Below, piece after piece: positions 27,330 to 30,611 of a stretch of DNA of 30,611 nucleotides. Every line of letters starts with the position of its first letter. The stretch's first letter is position 1. Under the pieces are notes generated by a model. It did not search any database. It was not told the DNA's origin and saw only the letters and a list, made by a program, of their open reading frames with translations. Both the position numbers and the translations under genes were made by a program. The stretch comes from Cudoniella acicularis (taxonomy: Eukaryota > Ascomycota > Leotiomycetes > Helotiales > Helotiaceae): assembly GCA_013054445.1 (NCBI GenBank), contig JAAMPI010000602.1, positions 1-30,611 of the forward strand, written 5' to 3'.

Positions 27330-30300
27330 AAAAATTAGACTTAGAGGAATTCTAATATAAGCTATAATTAATTCAGGAGTATAGAGGAACTATATCGACC
27401 TAGACTTCGCGATAAATCAATTAATCCCTATAAAACTATTAAGGAAACTATACTAGCTCGTGCTCTTAGGAGGTAAGTAAGCAGGGATCGACGGATAGGT
27501 CAGGAAGGAAGCCTAACGGCTACTACTAACTATACTAGAGGGACATTTCGAGGTGATCGACTTAGATGTTGTCCCGCTTAGGAGGTACCTAGTGATCCTT
27601 GGAATACTATAGATTAAACAGTATAATCTAGATATCGACTAGACAACTAGTATAATAAACTTTATATAATATAAGTATAAGAAGGTTAAATAACTAACTA
27701 ACCTATAAGAGGCGTATATAACCTTAAGTAACAAAGCTACTAGTAAGAGTAAGTAGATATTAGAAATCAAGATAGATTAAACAGTTATACTACTATAGTA
27801 TTAAGAATTTATAAAATTATTCGATAACCTAGAAGATATAAGGGCCCTACTAGAACATAAGCTATAGGATTATATAATTAAACTTAAAGAAGGGATATAG
27901 CTAACATCTAAAAAAGTGTCGACGATATAACCTATAGACCTTAGGGACGCTCGAGAAATATATAGAGGAAGTAGCTAAGAAGAGATAGATAAGAAAATTA
28001 AAATCACTCGCTACTACTAATATACTATTAGTATATAAGAAAGGAGATCTAAACGAACGACCTTATATAGATTATCGAGGGCTAAATACCGCGACGATTA
28101 GGGATATATACCTGATACCTAACGTATAGTACCTATAGGATAGGCTAGCTAGGGCTATTATATTCACGAAGTTAGACTAACGAAACACGTTTAACTTAAT
28201 TAGAATTATAGAGGGTTACGAGTAAATAATAGTATTCCTCCTACCTTTAGGGTTATAAGAGTATATAGTAATACTATTTAGATTAACGAACACACTAGCT
28301 ACTTATTAGCGATAGAATAACGAGATTCTTTATAAATACCTAGGAACTATAGTTATATACTATTTAGACGATATCCTAGTCTTCTCTAAGAAAGAAGTAG
28401 ACTATATACTATATATAAAACAAGTTATATAGTTACTTATAGAAGTCGACTCTAGACTTAAGCTGTCTAAGTATTAATTTAGGGTCTGAACAACAACTTT
28501 CCTAGGCTATATAGTTAGACTAGGAGAGATCGCCGTCGATCTAGAAAAAACTAGAGTAATCACGGAATAGGCTATACTATAGAACGTTAAAGACGTCTAG
28601 ACATTCCTAGGATTCGCTAACTTCTATTAGATATTTATTAAGAGATACTCTAGACTAGCGGAACTACTTACACGACTCACGAAAAAGGATACTGAGTTCG
28701 TATAGGATAAAGAAACAGATCTAGCGTTTAAGTAGATTAAGTAGCGATTTAAGGAAGAGCCTATCCTACGTAGCTATTAGGATAATAAACCTAGTATCGT
28801 CGAGACTAATATATCTAATACCTAGACTAGAGCTATATATCTCTAACACGACGACAATGATAAGCTATATCCTATAGCTTACTTTTTACGGAAAATGTTA
28901 CTAGCCGAGTAGAACTATAATATTTACGAGAAAGAACTACTTATAATAGTAAAAGCGCTACGACACTAGCGAGTTTACCTTTAAGGAGCTTAATTCCTAA
29001 TTACTATTTATACTAACTATATAAATCTATAAACCTTTACTATAACGAAGATCCTAGACAATAGATAGTTAGCTAGATAGTTAGAGGAATTAGCGGACTA
29101 TGACCTTTCGATAAAACACGTAAAAGGAACCGATAACACTAGGGCGGACGCCTTAAGCCGGAAACTAGGGTACGAAAACGACAAATAATACGAGGAGACA
29201 GCGATCCTCTGAACCCTAGAGAATAGAGACCTTGCCCTAGTAATTAGGGAGATTACGGCTATAGATAACTTAGGCCTATAGATTAAACGGATCTATAAAG
29301 CTACTAGGTAGAAAGTTAAGTATAAACTATATTCGGACAAAGAACTCTATATAAAGGACGGAACCCTATAACGGGCTAGAACAGGGAAAATATTTATTCC
29401 CTCGACAATTATCCGGGACTTTATCGCTAACTAGTATTCGCTACTAGCCTACAGCTACTAGAGAGTAAGAAGAACCTATAAGAGGATAGCGAGAAACTAC
29501 TAGTGTCCTAAGTTAAGGTTACTAGTAAATTAGGTAGTTAGCGACTATAACACCTATATCCGAAACAAAATAAGCTACTACCCTCCCTACAGATAAATAG
29601 GTATAGTACCTGTGTTACCTATACTCTAGAAAACAATATCATAGGACTTTATCGTTAAACTTCTAAGGTCTCTCGATCGAATAACAGGAGTAGAATATAA
29701 CACTATCCTAGTTATTATAAAAAGACTTATAAAGTACGTAATCTTAGTACCCTATATAGAAAGTAGCACAGCTAAGGACCTAGCCTACGTATTCCTAAGG
29801 GAAGTAGTCGCCTAATATAGACTACCTAAGGAGATTATATTAGACTAAGATAAACTCTTTATATCGAAATTTTAGACAGCGCTAACTATCTACCTTAGAG
29901 TTAAGTATAAAATATTAACAGTGTTCTATCCTTAAATAAACAGAGGAACTAAAAGAATAAACTAAGTGATTAAGGTATACTTAAGGTATTATATAAACTA
30001 TTAATAGAATAACTAGATAGAAATGTTACCTATAGTATAGTTCTCCTATAATAGTTTAATAATAGATATAACACTTATTACTCTATTCTATACGAACTAT
30101 AGCTACGAACTAGTAGTATACTAAGAACTAGGACTTACGAATATCGAGAACTAGTATACCTAGATCTAGGTTAACAAGATAAAAGTACTTTACGTAGAAC
30201 TCGTAGAAGAGCTTAGATTTATAGTAAAGAGAAACGCTTTCTACTATAATTAAACACGTAGTTAGAAGCCTACCTTAAAGGAGAAGGACAAGGTCTATCT

Positions 30301-30611
30301 TCTTAGAAAAAACATTAATATAAAACGACTAAGTAATAAGCTTAATAATAAGAAGATTAGACTATATATAATTAAGACTACTAGAAGACTATTAACATTC
30401 GAATTAGCCCTACTAAAAAACATAAACATATACCTAGTCTTCTATATATCCCTACTTAAGAAAGTACTACTAGGGGCACTACGTATACCTTATGTTAATA
30501 TCTAACTAGTTAACCTAGAACTCGAATATAAAGTCAATTAGATCCTAAGTTTTAGATAGGTTAGAGGTAGGATTAAGTATTTAATAAGATAGAAGGATTA
30601 CTTATAGTCAA
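27330..30611 (+). pseudogene. pol remnant of element B
   Basis: The protease active site appears as NSG at 27370-27378 in place of DSG, a TpG to TpA change. RT runs from about 27940 to 28560, with SIYKKGDLNERPYID-like sequence and an intact YLDD at about 28361-28372. RNase H runs from about 28790 to 29180, ending in ADALSRKLGYEND. Integrase runs from about 29400 to 30230, followed by a chromodomain-like tail. Many in-frame stops prevent expression. Parts of element A match the same regions at lower similarity, so A and B are related but distinct families or copies. Confidence 0.8.

Larger units (their letters stand above)
25054..30611 (+). mobile_element. Ty3/gypsy element B, chromodomain-type, RIP-mutated
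   Basis: The element begins with TGTCACGAAT at 25054, interrupting element A, and continues past the window end. The order is LTR, gag, protease, RT, RNase H, integrase, chromodomain-like end, all on the + strand. Apart from its first 200-250 bp, the sequence is depleted of CpA/TpG and filled with TAG/TAA codons. The chromodomain-like tail (about 30520-30611, with VRGRIKYLIR then KDYL) places it with chromoviruses of the Ty3/gypsy group. Its 3' LTR must lie outside the window. It is dead by mutation. Confidence 0.85.

Noticed and set aside
22850..30611. Extreme AT/TA-rich sequence as a mitochondrial insertion or centromere
   Set aside because: Translation through stops gives an orderly Ty3/gypsy gag-pol, and the TpA excess with CpA/TpG loss is explained by RIP.
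1..30611. tRNA, rRNA genes and CRISPR arrays
   Set aside because: I looked for cloverleaf-like boxes and regularly spaced repeats and saw none; CRISPR would not be expected in a fungal nuclear genome.

Overview
The window reads as nuclear DNA of a filamentous ascomycete (Pezizomycotina). Genes carry 41-77 nt introns with GT...CTAAC/CTAAT...AG signals. The gene content (HET-domain proteins, a HET/NB-ARC/TPR NLR, an F-box/ankyrin protein, a signal-peptide Cys-rich protein, a DUF3435-type recombinase) is typical of that group. Several kilobases carry an RIP (repeat-induced point mutation) signature, with CpA/TpG depleted and TpA enriched. A Leotiomycetes-like host is only a guess.

Left part (1-7.6 kb). 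A coiled-coil protein (409-1122, -) and a 77-aa protein (2384-2617, -) each have a 5'-UTR intron. Between them lies a two-block 18-bp minisatellite. A four-exon secreted protein (3936-4913, -) is disrupted only by an ambiguous base N at 4591; without that base the four exons join in one frame. From 4.9 to 7.6 kb little is recognisable except an imperfect hairpin at 6541-6616.

Middle (7.6-12.6 kb). A seven-exon gene (7677-10270, +) encodes a 774-aa DUF3435/Crypton-type tyrosine recombinase with two C2H2 zinc fingers on duplicated exons. This is the class that includes Starship 'captain' recombinases. It is followed by an unrecognised 189-aa protein (-) and an F-box/ankyrin protein (-).

Defence-like graveyard (13-22 kb). 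A solo-LTR-like sequence (from 13.09 kb) is followed by an HET/NB-ARC/TPR NLR pseudogene (14309-17102) with seven in-frame stops, each explicable by one RIP-type change. It is flanked by diverged inverted repeats of about 450 bp (13.60-14.05 and 17.25-17.70 kb). Just outside lie a decayed dynamin-like GTPase fragment (+) and the first exon of a nucleoside-phosphorylase-type protein (-). An intact 712-aa HET protein (19654-21792, -) follows.

Right end (22.4-30.6 kb). Two Ty3/gypsy elements on the + strand have almost no CpA/TpG. Element A (RT to integrase core) is cut at 25054, where element B begins (LTR, gag, protease, RT, RNase H, integrase, chromodomain-like end); B runs off the window. 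The LTR of B, unlike its interior, is little mutated and contains many Ns.

Working picture (inference): an accessory, transposon-rich region with a possibly active recombinase at its left and a cluster of intact and decayed self/non-self recognition genes to its right, partly silenced by RIP.
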